64,000 nt of DNA from Methylobacillus flagellatus KT (GCF_000013705.1 NC_007947.1:1798001-1862000), one strand, 5' to 3'. Numbered from the stretch's first letter, positions 1 to 9,891 are shown. A program made the numbers and translations. The notes: generated from the sequence alone by a model not told the origin.

Positions 1-175
1 GTATCCATTGCTCGGTGCTCAGCTCGTTCTTGGTGTGCTTATCATAATCGGTGGGGTTGTAGCAGAAGGCGCAATGCAAGGGGCAGCGGTACGTCACCTC
101 GGCCAACAGCCACAAGGGCTGGGTGTTGGTCTTGGAGGCGGCAACGCCGTTGTTTTGTTGAATCGGTGTACTCAT
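1..175 (-). CDS. pqqE: PqqE, N-terminal part (cut by window edge)
   Basis: Radical SAM enzyme that forms the Glu-Tyr carbon-carbon crosslink in the PqqA peptide, the first step of PQQ synthesis. Only the first 58 residues are inside the window. They contain the CX3CX2C cluster motif as CPLHCAFC (Cys31, Cys35, Cys38), preceded by the typical LAEVTYR strand. The ATG at 175 has a purine-rich GGAGC stretch 6 bases upstream. It is the last visible gene of pqqABCDE, 53 bases after pqqD. A small hairpin (199-211) lies in that gap. Confidence 0.95.
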   Translation of the reverse strand, partial: MSTPIQQNNGVAASKTNTQPLWLLAEVTYRCPLHCAFCYNPTDYDKHTKNELSTEQWI

Positions 176-228
176 GTTTTTTGCTCCTTCCGCAATGCGC
201 CTGCCACAGGCCGCCAATTGAGCGTTAA

Positions 229-549
229 TTAAGCACGTTTTTCCAGCCAGGCCTTTTCCACCGCCAGGTCCAGCATGGCGATCACGTCGGACTCAATGTC
301 CCCCACGTCAGGAAAAGCGGCCCGCACATCGGCCACGATATCAGCGACGCTGCGCCGGCCATCCACACGCTTGATGACTTCGCCCGCCCCGCCGTTGAGT
401 TTGATCATGCCCTCAGGAAACAGCAGCACGTAGCATTGTTGGGCCTCTTCCCACTGGAATCGGTAATGACGTGCGATGGCATAGACATCGCCCGCGGAGA
501 CGACACGGGCGTGATGGACCTTATCGTGGCTGTCTGAGATAGTCGACAT
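229..549 (-). CDS. pqqD: PqqD, peptide chaperone for PQQ synthesis
   Basis: PqqD (106 aa) is a RiPP recognition element that binds the PqqA precursor and presents it to PqqE. The family core is visible from residue 28 on ([20 protein letters not shown], then [11 protein letters not shown]). The first 27 residues are an extra N-terminal extension with no alternative ATG, GTG or TTG start that would remove it. The gene starts 29 bases inside pqqC, so translation is probably coupled. In some methylotrophs pqqC and pqqD are fused; here they remain separate overlapping frames. Confidence 0.93.
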   Translation of the reverse strand: MSTISDSHDKVHHARVVSAGDVYAIARHYRFQWEEAQQCYVLLFPEGMIKLNGGAGEVIKRVDGRRSVADIVADVRAAFPDVGDIESDVIAMLDLAVEKAWLEKRA

Positions 550-1273
550 GTTGTTCTACCTTGATGTTGGTTGAGGCAAGCATAATGGCATCGGCAATGA
601 CCCACAGCACATCCAGCTTGAATTGCAGAATATCCAGTGCCTTTTCTTGCAATTCACGGCTCTGGCTGAAGTAATCCAGGGTCACGGCGAGCCCTTGCTC
701 GACATCGCGCCTGGCTTCGGTCAGGCGCTTCTTGAAATAGGTCAGGCCCTCTTCCTTAACCCAGGGATACATGCTGGGCCAGGAGCTGATGCGCTGTTGA
801 TGGATGTGCGGCGCAAACAGTTCGGTCAGAGAGGAACAGACGGCCTCCTGCCAAGGGCGCTGCTTGGCGAAATTGACATAGGCATCCACTGCGAACCTGA
901 CACCGGGCGCGACAAACTTGAGGGACGTCACGTCCTCGCGACTCAGGCCGACTGCCTGGCCGAGCTGTATCCACGCCTCGATGCCACCGACGTTATTTGC
1001 ATCCCCGTCATGGTCAATGATGCGTTGGATCCATCCCTTACGGATTTCCTTGTCCGGGCAGTTGGACAGAATGGCCGCATCCTTTTGCGGGATGCTGATC
1101 TGGTAATAAAAGCGGTTGGCGACCCAGCACTGCAATTGCTCGCGGGTGAGCTTGCCTTCATACATCATCACGTGGAACGGGTGGTAGATATGGTATCCCC
1201 TACCCTTGTCGCGCAGCTTCTGCTCGAACTCTTCGCGTGTCCAGGGAATATTATCTGTCAGTGGTGCATTCAT
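521..1273 (-). CDS. pqqC: PqqC, pyrroloquinoline-quinone synthase
   Basis: Cofactorless oxidase that carries out the last ring closure and eight-electron oxidation giving PQQ. It has 250 residues, the usual family length. Recognisable parts are [20 protein letters not shown] near residue 26, the helical [21 protein letters not shown] segment, and the His-rich active-site stretch [12 protein letters not shown]. It is third in the operon; pqqB stops 11 bases upstream of the ATG, and pqqD starts inside the pqqC 3' end. Confidence 0.96.
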
Positions 1274-1284
1274 CTCGCTCGCTC

Positions 1285-2202
1285 CTAGAGAATAATGTCC
1301 ATGCCGTCGTAGGCGACCTCGATACCGCGCCTGGTCAATTCAACACGTTCGGCAGAATCTTCCCGCAGTATGGGGTTGGTGTTATTGATATGGATCAGCA
1401 CGCGCCGCGCACCGGGATAGCCATCCAGCACCTCCATCATGCCGCCGGGGCCGGACTGCGGGTTATGGCCGATGTCGCGAGCCTTCTTGCTCATGAGGCC
1501 CATGTCGAGCATCTCGGTATCCGTCCAGAACGTACCATCCACCATGATGCAGTCTGCCTGCTCCATCAGAGCGGGCAGGTGGGGCTCGATCTCGCCCAGC
1601 CCGGGTGCATAGAATGCCTTCTTGCCGTTATTGAGGTCTTCGATCAGCACGCCGATGGTATCGCCCGGATGGGGATCGTGACGGTGCGGGGAATACGGCG
1701 GCGCAGCACTTTTCAGGGCAACGGCGGTAAAGCGTAAGCCAGGCGCGTGCTCAACGCTGAAACTGTGTTTCCCGTCAATTGGGATGTCGTGGCGGTTCAC
1801 GCCGCAATAATGATCGAGAATGTTGAGCAAGGGGTTGCCGGTGGTCAGGTCCTGGTACACCATGTCGGTACAGTAAATCTCGCGCTTGACCTGGCCCTCG
1901 CGTAGCATCAGGAGACCCGTCGTATGGTCGATTTGTGCATCGATCAGCACGATGCCCACGATCCCGCTATCGCGGATCGCGCGGCCGGGTTGCAATGGGG
2001 CAAATTCCTGAATTTGCTGCAGAATGTCGGGGGAAGTGTTGAACAGCACCCAGTTGATGCCGTCGGCACTGACGCAGATGGATGACTGCGTGCGTTTTTT
2101 TGCCTTGATCGTGCCTTTGCGTAGGCCGTCACAATTCGGGCAGTTGCAGTTCCATTGCGGGAAACCGCCGCCTGCTGCCGACCCTAGAACATGAATATGC
2201 AT
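1285..2202 (-). CDS. pqqB: PqqB, metallo-beta-lactamase-fold PQQ biosynthesis protein
   Basis: PqqB (305 aa) is a metallo-beta-lactamase-fold protein proposed to hydroxylate the PQQ intermediate tyrosine or help PQQ export. The family start [20 protein letters not shown] is seen, followed by the CNCPNC zinc-binding cysteines, [18 protein letters not shown] and [10 protein letters not shown]. The frame is open further upstream, but the ATG at 2202 gives the conserved N-terminus and has AAAAGG about 6 bases before it. It is separated from pqqA by 81 bases that contain a strong hairpin. Confidence 0.95.
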   Translation of the reverse strand: MHIHVLGSAAGGGFPQWNCNCPNCDGLRKGTIKAKKRTQSSICVSADGINWVLFNTSPDILQQIQEFAPLQPGRAIRDSGIVGIVLIDAQIDHTTGLLMLREGQVKREIYCTDMVYQDLTTGNPLLNILDHYCGVNRHDIPIDGKHSFSVEHAPGLRFTAVALKSAAPPYSPHRHDPHPGDTIGVLIEDLNNGKKAFYAPGLGEIEPHLPALMEQADCIMVDGTFWTDTEMLDMGLMSKKARDIGHNPQSGPGGMMEVLDGYPGARRVLIHINNTNPILREDSAERVELTRRGIEVAYDGMDIIL

Positions 2203-2240
2203 ATCAGCCTTTTGTAGAATTCGATTTTTGCTGATGAATT

Positions 2241-2262
2241 GCCGGGAACCTCGGTTCCCGGC
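2241..2262 (-). promoter_or_regulatory. Hairpin between pqqA and pqqB
   Basis: A perfect 10-bp inverted repeat (gccgggaacc / ggttcccggc) with a 2-base centre, or 9 bp with a tetraloop, lies 21 bases after the pqqA stop and 38 bases before pqqB. No long U-run follows it on the minus strand, so it looks more like an attenuator or mRNA-stabilising element than a full terminator. Such an element would let the short pqqA message exceed pqqB-E. That role is inferred. Confidence 0.75.
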
Positions 2263-2283
2263 GATCACGTCACTTACAATCGC

Positions 2284-2358
2284 TTAGCGATTGCAAACGT
2301 ACATAGTGACTTCAAAACCGAAACGCATTTCAGTGACTTCTGGCTTGGTCCACATCAT
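2284..2358 (-). CDS. pqqA: PqqA, PQQ precursor peptide
   Basis: A 24-residue ribosomal peptide that is the backbone of PQQ. It contains the invariant Glu and Tyr spaced by three residues in FGFEVTMYVCNR (Glu16, Tyr20), and starts MMWTKPEVTEM. The second Met could equally be the start (23 residues, the more usual length). A strong Shine-Dalgarno (TAAAGGAGAAGT) sits directly upstream. It is the first gene of pqqABCDE. Confidence 0.97.
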   Translation of the reverse strand: MMWTKPEVTEMRFGFEVTMYVCNR

Positions 2359-2481
2359 ACTTCTCCTTTAAATTGAATTGATTTGATATCGCTGCCGCCC
2401 GGCAAACAAGCCTGACAGCAACGTGAGTGCATTGTGCAATGAGGAAGTCGGGTGAAACAGTGCGAAAACACCGAAAGTCAT

Positions 2482-2498
2482 CTCATGATTATCATGAG
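2482..2498. promoter_or_regulatory. 17-base palindrome upstream of pqqA
   Basis: ctcatgat-t-atcatgag is a perfect inverted repeat (8-bp arms, 1-base centre) in the 216-base gap between hisC and pqqA, about 125 bases before the pqqA start codon. It has the size of a dimer-binding operator and is the most symmetric element in this gap. No clear -35/-10 pair was identified, and no regulator is identified. Confidence 0.4.
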
Positions 2499-2538
2499 TT
2501 GACCGAGCAGAACCAAGCCGCGATCAAGGCTGGAAGTA

Positions 2539-2562
2539 ATCAGGCCTCTTGCGAGGCCTGAT
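2539..2562 (-). terminator. Stem-loop after hisC
   Basis: A 10-bp perfect stem (atcaggcctc / gaggcctgat) with a TTGC loop begins 13 bases after the hisC stop. On the minus strand it is followed by TTACTTCC, a weak U-tract. It probably separates hisC from pqqA. Confidence 0.6.
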
Positions 2563-2574
2563 CATGGAGGATGA

Positions 2575-3684
2575 TTACGTACGCGTTTTCAATATCTGTT
2601 CAAGCACTTCGAGGAAGCGCGCATTTTCCGCATGCAAGCCGATGCTCACGCGCAGGTAGTCCGGCATGTCATATGCCGCGACCGGTCGCACGATCACGCC
2701 GCGCTTGAGAAGCTGCTGATAAACCTCCGCAGCCTGGGCCACATGGAAGCTCACGAAGTTACCGTATGAGGGAATATAGCTTAAACCCAGCCGCGCCAGT
2801 CCTTCGGTAAGCTGCTGCATACCGGCCTGGTTCAGCGCATAGCTGCGCTCGACAAACTCGTCATCTTCCAATGCGGCCACTGCCGCCGCCTGGGCAACGC
2901 TATTAACATTGAACGGCTGGCGTACCCGGTTCATCAAATCCGCAACCCCGGGCGAGGTGACGCCAAAGCCGACGCGCAGGCCTGCCAAGCCGTATGCCTT
3001 GGACAAGGTCCTGGAAATCAGCAGGTTATCGAACTCGGCAAGCCAGGAAAACGCCTCGGACTTGAGCTCTGCGGCAAGATACTCGTCATACGCTTCATCC
3101 AGCACCACCAACACCTGCCGGGGCACCTTGGCAAGGAAGTCGCGCAAGGCCGGCTTGCTAAGCAAGGTGCCAGTCGGGTTATTGGGATTGGCAATGAAGA
3201 CGATACGAGTCTTGTCCGTAATGGCCGCCAGCATGGCATCCAGGTCATGGCCGAAATCCCGGGCTGGCACGCTGATGCCGCTCGCCCCCGTGGCTTGGGT
3301 CACCAAAGCATAGACGGCGAACGCATGCTGGGCGTATACCGCTTCAGTCCCCGGTGTCAGGAACGCACGGGCGGCAAGCTCAAGAATATCATTCGAGCCA
3401 TTGCCGAATACCAGTTGATCCGGTTGCAGCTTGAATTTGCGGCACACGCAGTCGCGCAAGGCAAAGCTATTGCCATCAGGATAGCGGGCGATATCCTCCA
3501 GTGCATCCTGCATGGCTGCATAGGCCTTGGGACTGACACCCAACGGATTTTCATTGGAGGCCAGCTTGATGATGACCCCCGGCTTGAGCCCCATTTCCCG
3601 GGCAAGCTCGGTAATCGGCTTCCCTGGCTGGTAAGGCGCAATCGCGCGAATGTTGGACGGCGCAAAGTCATACAGCCTGGTCAC
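2575..3684 (-). CDS. hisC: Histidinol-phosphate aminotransferase
   Basis: PLP enzyme of histidine synthesis that converts imidazole acetol-phosphate to histidinol-phosphate; homologues beside pheA may also act on aromatic keto acids. It has 369 residues. Motifs are IIKLASNENPLGVSPKA, VFGNGSNDILELAARAF, FIANPNNPTGT, LVVLDEAYDEY, and the PLP lysine in LISRTLSKAYGLAGLRVGFG. A GTG start at 3684 is chosen because AAAAGGAAA lies about 7 bases upstream and the family N-terminus begins there. The open frame 16 codons further up has no such support. It lies in the gyrA-serC-pheA-hisC block. Confidence 0.93.
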   Translation of the reverse strand: MTRLYDFAPSNIRAIAPYQPGKPITELAREMGLKPGVIIKLASNENPLGVSPKAYAAMQDALEDIARYPDGNSFALRDCVCRKFKLQPDQLVFGNGSNDILELAARAFLTPGTEAVYAQHAFAVYALVTQATGASGISVPARDFGHDLDAMLAAITDKTRIVFIANPNNPTGTLLSKPALRDFLAKVPRQVLVVLDEAYDEYLAAELKSEAFSWLAEFDNLLISRTLSKAYGLAGLRVGFGVTSPGVADLMNRVRQPFNVNSVAQAAAVAALEDDEFVERSYALNQAGMQQLTEGLARLGLSYIPSYGNFVSFHVAQAAEVYQQLLKRGVIVRPVAAYDMPDYLRVSIGLHAENARFLEVLEQILKTRT

Positions 3685-3728
3685 AGTAGGTTTCCTTTTA
3701 ACACGACATTGAATCTGGAATCTGGCCC

Positions 3729-4886
3729 TCAAGCATAGCTCGTGGAGCGCCTGCTCTCGCGCTTGGCGTCATACATGGCATGATCCGCGCGCCTGATGAC
3801 GTCTACCGCGGAGGCATCCCGGTACGGAAAGACGCAGATACCGATGCTGGCGGATAGGTCGCGGATCGGCGGCAAACCATCCAGGATGATGGGCGCGAGG
3901 AACTGCCGCTTCAGTTTTTCAGCCAGGACCTCCGCAGCTTCCGCGCTACCAATATCCCGCGCCAGCACGAAGAATTCGTCGCCACCCAGCCTTGCCAGGG
4001 TATCAGCTTCGCGCATGGTGTACTTCAGGCGCGTCGCCACTTCCTTCAACACAATGTCGCCTATGAGGTGGCCATAGGTATCGTTGATCGGCTTGAATCT
4101 ATCCAGGTCGATGAACAAACCGGCACATATCTGGTTGTTGCGGACGGAGAAGTTGATCGCCTGTTCGATGCGGTCAAGCAGCAACTCACGATTAGGCAGC
4201 CCGGTCAGGCGATCATGCAGCGCCCGCTCCTGCTGACGCTGGCGCTCATTGTCCAGGTCCTTCTCGCGCAAGAACAGCTCCCGGCTTTGCTTCTCGGACA
4301 CATAGCTTGCAAAGCCGCCCACCACATTCGCGGAAAGGATGAACACGTCATAAATGAGCACCTGAAGTAACGGCAACGGCCTCAGGAACAGAAACATCAC
4401 GTTGAACACCAGGAACAGCAAAATGCCAACCAGAGTCGAATAAAAAAACCGCAGTCCCGAGAAGGTGTAAGTCCAGAACACCATGACCACTAGGCCGGTG
4501 TAATAAAAATTGATGGCCGCCACCGGCATGTAGCTTACCTGGGCCAACAAACCCAGGCCGCTGAACAGGGCGACCACCCCCAGGAACAACTGGTTGTATT
4601 TGAGGAAATGCCGGTAGAAGGAAAGCCAGAACACTGCGAAAAACAGCATCACGACCATAGCACGGATGTACCAGACGTGGACAAAGGCATCCGGCTTGAC
4701 GAACAATGGATCGAGCAAGCCATAGAGCATCATCATGACGGCTCCGACCACCAAGGCCAAGCGCGAATGCCTGCGCAAGCTGGAAATGGCATGCAGCTGA
4801 TACAGCGCTTCCAGGCGCTCGTTCTCGAAGCTCAGTGTCCATTTGCGTAGCGAAGCAGACCATAACAAGTTCTGGCTAATCGGCAT
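3729..4886 (-). CDS. Membrane diguanylate cyclase (GGDEF domain)
   Basis: 385 residues. An N-terminal half with about six hydrophobic segments (roughly 43-190) is followed by a short coiled stretch (200-225) and a GGDEF domain (about 225-385). The signature RLGGDEFFVLA is intact (GGDEF at 301-305), and the RxxD inhibitory site is present five residues before it (READ, 292-295). It is therefore predicted to make cyclic di-GMP with product inhibition. No EAL domain is present. The sensor part resembles no family that I can name. It sits between pheA and hisC, genes that are normally adjacent, so it looks like an insertion into the block. Confidence 0.9.
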   Translation of the reverse strand: MPISQNLLWSASLRKWTLSFENERLEALYQLHAISSLRRHSRLALVVGAVMMMLYGLLDPLFVKPDAFVHVWYIRAMVVMLFFAVFWLSFYRHFLKYNQLFLGVVALFSGLGLLAQVSYMPVAAINFYYTGLVVMVFWTYTFSGLRFFYSTLVGILLFLVFNVMFLFLRPLPLLQVLIYDVFILSANVVGGFASYVSEKQSRELFLREKDLDNERQRQQERALHDRLTGLPNRELLLDRIEQAINFSVRNNQICAGLFIDLDRFKPINDTYGHLIGDIVLKEVATRLKYTMREADTLARLGGDEFFVLARDIGSAEAAEVLAEKLKRQFLAPIILDGLPPIRDLSASIGICVFPYRDASAVDVIRRADHAMYDAKRESRRSTSYA

Positions 4887-4989
4887 ACTTCCCTTTCAAT
4901 GACAGCTTACAAAACCCGGCACACTATTTCTTCGCTTGCAGGATCACCTGGGCAATACCTTATGCCAGGCATTTGCCAGCGCGACTAGA

Positions 4990-6057
4990 TCATATAACAG
5001 CAACAGGATAAGAACCCAAGATTTTGAACATGGAGGCACGTTGCTCAAGCTCATGCAGGGCCCTTGCGACAGCGGGATCCTGATAATGTCCTTTGATATC
5101 AACAAAGAACACATAATCCCATATCCCAAGCTTGGAAGGCCGCGAGCCCAGCTCCGTCATATCCACGCCATGCTCGGCAAGGGGCGTCAGCAGCCCTACA
5201 ATGGCGCCCGGCACATTTTTCGTGGCCAGCAGCAGCGAGGTCTTGTCCTGGCCTGAGGGGGCTGCCTCATGCTTGCCAAGCACCAGGAAACGTGTCACGT
5301 TCTTCGGATCGTCTTCAATGTTCTCGGCCAGGATATCCAGGCCGAAGATATCAGCGGCGCGCCTGCCAGCAATGGCCACGGCAAATGCATCCTGTGCGGC
5401 CAGCTCCGCTGCCTGGGCATTGCTGCCAGTACTCACGCGCTCAACACCGCCCAGATTGAGGTTGAGCCACTCATGGCACTGTCCCAAAGATTGGGCGTGG
5501 GAATAGATACGCCGGATTTCCCCGTCGGCATGCCTGCGACGAAGCAAGCAATGATGGATAGGTAGAGCAACCTCACCACAGATATGCAGACTGGTGGTCG
5601 TGAGCAAATCCAGTGTGCGGCCAACCGCACCCTCGGTGGAGTTTTCCACAGGCACCACGGCATAATCCGCATTGCCGGATTCGACCATGCGGAACACCTC
5701 ATCAATCGACATACAGGGCTTGGGATTATTCAGGCCACCGAACTGCTTGATGGCAGCCTCTTCACTATATGTGCCTTGCGGTCCCAGAAAAGCTACTGAA
5801 AGCTCGCGCTCCAACGCACGGCAATTGGACATCACGCTACGAAAAATCGCGGTCACTGCCTCTGCAGACAACGGACCGGTATTCTTTTCCAATAGTCGGC
5901 GTAATACCTGGGCTTCGCGCTCGGGACGATAAATCGGCCCCTCGCCCTTGAGCTCACCGATCTCCCTTGCCAAGGCAGCCCGGGCATTGATTAGCTCGAG
6001 CAATTGCTCGTCGATCGCATCGATCTGGTCGCGGCAACCTTTCAGAATATCACTCAT
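4990..6057 (-). CDS. pheA: Bifunctional chorismate mutase / prephenate dehydratase
   Basis: P-protein of phenylalanine synthesis, 355 residues. An N-terminal AroQ-type chorismate mutase (1-85, starting MSDILKGCRDQIDAIDEQLL) is followed by a prephenate dehydratase domain (about 90-270, with VAFLGPQGTYSEEAA, VPVENSTEGAVGRTLDLL and the catalytic NVTRFLVLG) and a C-terminal ACT domain (GAIVGLLTPLAEHGVDMTEL, then GSRPSK in place of the usual ESRP) for phenylalanine feedback. It starts 12 bases after serC, in the same operon. Confidence 0.97.
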   Translation of the reverse strand: MSDILKGCRDQIDAIDEQLLELINARAALAREIGELKGEGPIYRPEREAQVLRRLLEKNTGPLSAEAVTAIFRSVMSNCRALERELSVAFLGPQGTYSEEAAIKQFGGLNNPKPCMSIDEVFRMVESGNADYAVVPVENSTEGAVGRTLDLLTTTSLHICGEVALPIHHCLLRRRHADGEIRRIYSHAQSLGQCHEWLNLNLGGVERVSTGSNAQAAELAAQDAFAVAIAGRRAADIFGLDILAENIEDDPKNVTRFLVLGKHEAAPSGQDKTSLLLATKNVPGAIVGLLTPLAEHGVDMTELGSRPSKLGIWDYVFFVDIKGHYQDPAVARALHELEQRASMFKILGSYPVAVI

Positions 6058-6069
6058 GCGACCCCTCTC

Positions 6070-7152
6070 TTAACCGTGAGCGCGCTCGAAATCCTGCATG
6101 AAGGCAACCAATGCCTGCACTCCCGCCAAAGGCATGGCATTGTAAATGGACGCACGCATGCCACCGAGCAATCGATGGCCCTTGAGCTGCAGCAAGCCAC
6201 GTGCTTGTGCCTGCTTGAGAAACTCGGCATCAAGCGTGCTATCCTTGAGCGTGAACGGAATGTTCATGCGCGAGCGGTTCTCCAGAGCAATCGGCGAGTT
6301 GTAGAAATCGGTGCTATCGAGATAGTCGTACAGTAATTCAGATTTCTCGATATTGAGTTTTTCGATGGCCGCCAAGCCGCCTTTGGCTTTGAGCCACTTG
6401 AAGACGAGGCCGGCAATATAGATACTGTAGGTGGGCGGCGTGTTGTACATCGACTCATTATCTGCATGTACTTTGTAATTGAACATGGTCGGCGTGCCAG
6501 GCAAGGTTTCGCCGATGAGGTCCTCACGAACGATGACGATGGTCAGTCCGGCGGGGCCGATGTTCTTCTGCGCGCCAGCATAGATGAGGCCATACTGGCT
6601 CACATCCACAGGACGGGAAAGGATGTGCGAGGACATATCCACCACCAGGGGCACCTCTCCCACCTGCGGTGTCCAGAACATTTCCAGCCCACCTATCGTT
6701 TCATTCGACGTGTAATGCAGAAAGGCAGCATCGGGATTCAACTTCCATTGCGATTGCTGCGGCACCTGCCGGTATTGCTGCGGGGCAGCGGAAGCCACGA
6801 TGTTGACCTCACAGTACCGGGAAGCCTCTTCTATTGCTTTCTGCGCCCAGATACCAGTATCCAGATAATCCGCCGTTTTCTTGCCGCGCAGTAAGTTCAT
6901 GGGAATCATGGAAAACTGCGCATGCGCACCACCCTGCAGGAACAGCACCTTGTAATTGGCGGGGATCCCCATCAGCTCGCGCAAATCGGCTTCAGCCTCT
7001 TGTGCAATCGTGATGAACTCCTTGCCACGATGGCTCATTTCCATCACGGACATGCCGGAACCATGCCAGTCCAGCATCTCTTCGCTGGCTTGCTGCAATA
7101 CTTCCTTCGGAAGCACTGCAGGCCCGGCAGAAAAATTATAGATTTGCGTCAT
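6070..7152 (-). CDS. serC: Phosphoserine aminotransferase
   Basis: PLP aminotransferase that makes 3-phosphoserine from 3-phosphohydroxypyruvate, and also 4-phosphohydroxythreonine for pyridoxal phosphate synthesis. 360 residues, normal length. Motifs: IYNFSAGPAVLPKEVLQQA, GGAHAQFSMIPMNLL, and the PLP lysine in LIYAGAQKNIGPAGLTIVIV, ending GGMRASIYNAMP. It lies 16 bases after gyrA and 12 before pheA. Confidence 0.97.
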   Translation of the reverse strand: MTQIYNFSAGPAVLPKEVLQQASEEMLDWHGSGMSVMEMSHRGKEFITIAQEAEADLRELMGIPANYKVLFLQGGAHAQFSMIPMNLLRGKKTADYLDTGIWAQKAIEEASRYCEVNIVASAAPQQYRQVPQQSQWKLNPDAAFLHYTSNETIGGLEMFWTPQVGEVPLVVDMSSHILSRPVDVSQYGLIYAGAQKNIGPAGLTIVIVREDLIGETLPGTPTMFNYKVHADNESMYNTPPTYSIYIAGLVFKWLKAKGGLAAIEKLNIEKSELLYDYLDSTDFYNSPIALENRSRMNIPFTLKDSTLDAEFLKQAQARGLLQLKGHRLLGGMRASIYNAMPLAGVQALVAFMQDFERAHG

Positions 7153-7168
7153 CGATACTTACCTGGCC

Positions 7169-9727
7169 TTATTCATCGACAGCTTCGTTGTCATCATCTG
7201 TCTCTACAACCTTTTCCAACCCAGAAAGCTTTTCACCTTCGCCCAGATTGATCAAGGTCACGCCTTGAGTAGCACGGCCAAGCTCGCGGATTTCCTTTAC
7301 GCGGGTACGAATCAGCACGCCGCCAGTCGTGATCAACATGATCTCGTCATCATCGCCCACCAGGCGCGCACCAACCACGATGCCATTACGCTCGCTGGTC
7401 GCAATCGCTTTCACGCCCTGCGTACCGCGCCCGGAGTGACGGAAATCGGCCAGGACGGTACGCTTGCCATAGCCATTTTCAGTAGCAACCAGCACGGTTT
7501 GCTTATCGTTATCCGCGATCAGCAAGGAAATCACCTGCTGTTTGCCCTGTAACTTCATGCCGCGGACGCCGCGCGCAGCACGGCCCATTGGCCGCACATC
7601 CTCTTCATCGAACCAAACGGCCTTGCCCCCATTGGATACAAGGACAATATCGTTCACGCCATTGGTGACTTCAGCCCCGATGAGGTAATCGCCGTCATCC
7701 AGGTTCAACGCAATGATGCCGGAGCGGCGCGGATTGGAGAATTCGGTCAATGCAGTCTTCTTTACCGTCCCCTTGGCAGTTGCCATGAAGACAAAGTGGT
7801 TCTCGTCGAACTCCTTGACAGGCAGGATAGCATTGATCTTCTCGCCGTCTTCCAGCGGGAACAGGTTGACGATAGGCTTGCCGCGGCTAACGCGGCTGCC
7901 TTGCGGCACTTCGTAAACCTTGAGCCAGTACACGCGGCCGCGGCTGGAGAAGCACAGGATGTAGTCGTGCGTATTGGCCACGAACATCTTGTCGATGAAG
8001 TCATCTTCCTTGGTGGCGGCTGCCTGCTTGCCACGACCACCGCGGCGCTGGGCACGATATTCCTCCAGAGGCTGCGACTTCACATAGCCGGTATGCGAGA
8101 GTGTCACCACAACATCCTGTGGCGTAATCAAGTCTTCCAGCGACAAATCTTGTGCGTTATGCACGATTTCACTGCGGCGCTTGTCGCCAAACTGGTTGAG
8201 GATGGCGGTCAGTTCCTCCACAATGATTTGCGTCACGCGTTCCGACCGGGCGAGGATATCAAGCAGGTCGGCAATGACATCCATGATCTCCTTGTACTCA
8301 TTGACGATCTTGTCCTGCTCCAGGCCGGTCAGGCGCTGCAGGCGCATTTGCAGGATTTCCTGAGCCTGCACATCAGAAAGCTTGTAGCCATCCGGAGTCA
8401 ACCCGAAATTGACGGCCAACCCCTCCGGCCGCGACGCTTCCATGGCAGCACGCTTGAGCATTTCCTCCACCACAGGCGACTTCCAGGTGCGCGCCATCAG
8501 CTCGCGCTTGGCTTCCGGCGGTGTCGGTGCAGCCTTAATCAACGCAATCATTTCGTCGACATTCGCCAATGCAACAGCCAAGCCTTCGAGCACATGGCCG
8601 CGCTCGCGCGCCTTGCGTAATTCGTAAACGGTACGGCGCGTTACCACTTCGCGGCGGTGGCGCAAGAACGCTTCCAGCATCTGCTTGAGGTTGAGCAGGC
8701 GCGGCTGGCCATCCAGCAAGGCCACCATATTCATGCCGAAGGTGTCTTGCAGCTGGGTCTGCTTGTAGAGGTTGTTGAGCACCACCTCGGGGACTTCGCC
8801 GCGCTTGAGCTCAATGACGACCCGCATACCCGACTTGTCGGACTCGTCGCGCAAGTCAGAAATGCCTTCGATTTTCTTCTCGTTGACGAGTTCGGCTATT
8901 TTCTCGACAAATGTCTTCTTGTTAACCTGGTATGGCAGCTCGTCCACGATCAACGCCTGACGGTTGCCCTTTTCCAGGTCTTCGACATGCGTGCGGCCGC
9001 GCATAACGACGCGTCCTCGACCTGTGCGGTAGCCCTCTCTCACGCCAACCGTGCCGTAAATGATGCCTGCAGTCGGGAAATCAGGGGCAGGGATGATCTC
9101 GATCAGCTCATCCACGGTTGTTTCCGGATTCTTGAGCAGCGCCAGGCAGGCCGCAATGACTTCATTGAGGTTATGAGGCGGAATATTGGTTGCCATGCCC
9201 ACTGCAATACCGGAACTGCCGTTGATAAGCAGGTTCGGAATGCGCGCAGGCATGATCAGCGGCTCATGCTCGGAACCATCGTAGTTAGGACCGAAATCCA
9301 CAGTTTCCTTGTCGATATCCGCCAGCAACTCATGCGCGATGCGCGCCATGCGGATTTCGGTGTACCGCATCGCAGCGGCATTATCACCGTCCACAGAACC
9401 AAAGTTGCCCTGACCATCCACCAGCATGTAGCGTAGGGAGAAATCCTGCGCCATACGCACAATGGTGTCGTACACCGCAGTATCGCCATGAGGGTGATAT
9501 TTACCAATGACATCGCCGACAATACGGGCGGATTTCTTGTATGGCCTGTTCCAGTCATTGTTGAGCTCATGCATTGCAAAGAGGACTCGACGGTGCACAG
9601 GCTTAAGGCCGTCTCGCACATCCGGCAGTGCACGCCCTACGATGACGCTCATGGCGTAATCGAGATAGGAGCGACGCATCTCGTCTTCGAGGCTGATAGG
9701 GAGGGTTTCTTTGGCGAACTGATCCAT
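7169..9727 (-). CDS. gyrA: DNA gyrase subunit A
   Basis: Breakage-reunion subunit of DNA gyrase, 852 residues. The catalytic tyrosine is Tyr122 (in [13 protein letters not shown]). The quinolone-determining region reads [11 protein letters not shown], so residue 83 is Thr and 87 is Asp. The C-terminal beta-pinwheel starts with the GyrA box QRRGGRG and ends in an acidic tail. The ATG at 9727 gives the family start [19 protein letters not shown]; the frame stays open 16 codons further without support. It heads the gyrA-serC-pheA block. Confidence 0.97.
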   Translation of the reverse strand: MDQFAKETLPISLEDEMRRSYLDYAMSVIVGRALPDVRDGLKPVHRRVLFAMHELNNDWNRPYKKSARIVGDVIGKYHPHGDTAVYDTIVRMAQDFSLRYMLVDGQGNFGSVDGDNAAAMRYTEIRMARIAHELLADIDKETVDFGPNYDGSEHEPLIMPARIPNLLINGSSGIAVGMATNIPPHNLNEVIAACLALLKNPETTVDELIEIIPAPDFPTAGIIYGTVGVREGYRTGRGRVVMRGRTHVEDLEKGNRQALIVDELPYQVNKKTFVEKIAELVNEKKIEGISDLRDESDKSGMRVVIELKRGEVPEVVLNNLYKQTQLQDTFGMNMVALLDGQPRLLNLKQMLEAFLRHRREVVTRRTVYELRKARERGHVLEGLAVALANVDEMIALIKAAPTPPEAKRELMARTWKSPVVEEMLKRAAMEASRPEGLAVNFGLTPDGYKLSDVQAQEILQMRLQRLTGLEQDKIVNEYKEIMDVIADLLDILARSERVTQIIVEELTAILNQFGDKRRSEIVHNAQDLSLEDLITPQDVVVTLSHTGYVKSQPLEEYRAQRRGGRGKQAAATKEDDFIDKMFVANTHDYILCFSSRGRVYWLKVYEVPQGSRVSRGKPIVNLFPLEDGEKINAILPVKEFDENHFVFMATAKGTVKKTALTEFSNPRRSGIIALNLDDGDYLIGAEVTNGVNDIVLVSNGGKAVWFDEEDVRPMGRAARGVRGMKLQGKQQVISLLIADNDKQTVLVATENGYGKRTVLADFRHSGRGTQGVKAIATSERNGIVVGARLVGDDDEIMLITTGGVLIRTRVKEIRELGRATQGVTLINLGEGEKLSGLEKVVETDDDNEAVDE

Positions 9728-9862
9728 TATTTTGCTATCGGCTTTAAGATGGCTTAAAGCCATGGATTCTAGCACGATAAGCCCAGCAAAGCATGCCGGG
9801 ATTTAGTGCTTGAGCTGGCAAAAGATTGCCGCATTGACGCCGTCGGCAGGCATGAGCCAAGA

Positions 9863-9891
9863 TTGACATCAACCTCGGCAATTGCAAGAAT
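9863..9891 (+). promoter_or_regulatory. Candidate promoter of the peroxiredoxin gene
   Basis: TTGACA at 9863-9868, a 17-base spacer, and AAGAAT at 9886-9891 (four of six consensus bases). It lies in the divergent gap between gyrA and the peroxiredoxin gene. No OxyR site could be assigned. Confidence 0.5.

Noticed and set aside
7796..9436. Two long plus-strand frames (274 and 259 codons) opposite gyrA
   Set aside because: Antisense shadows; gyrA is continuous and well conserved through the whole stretch.
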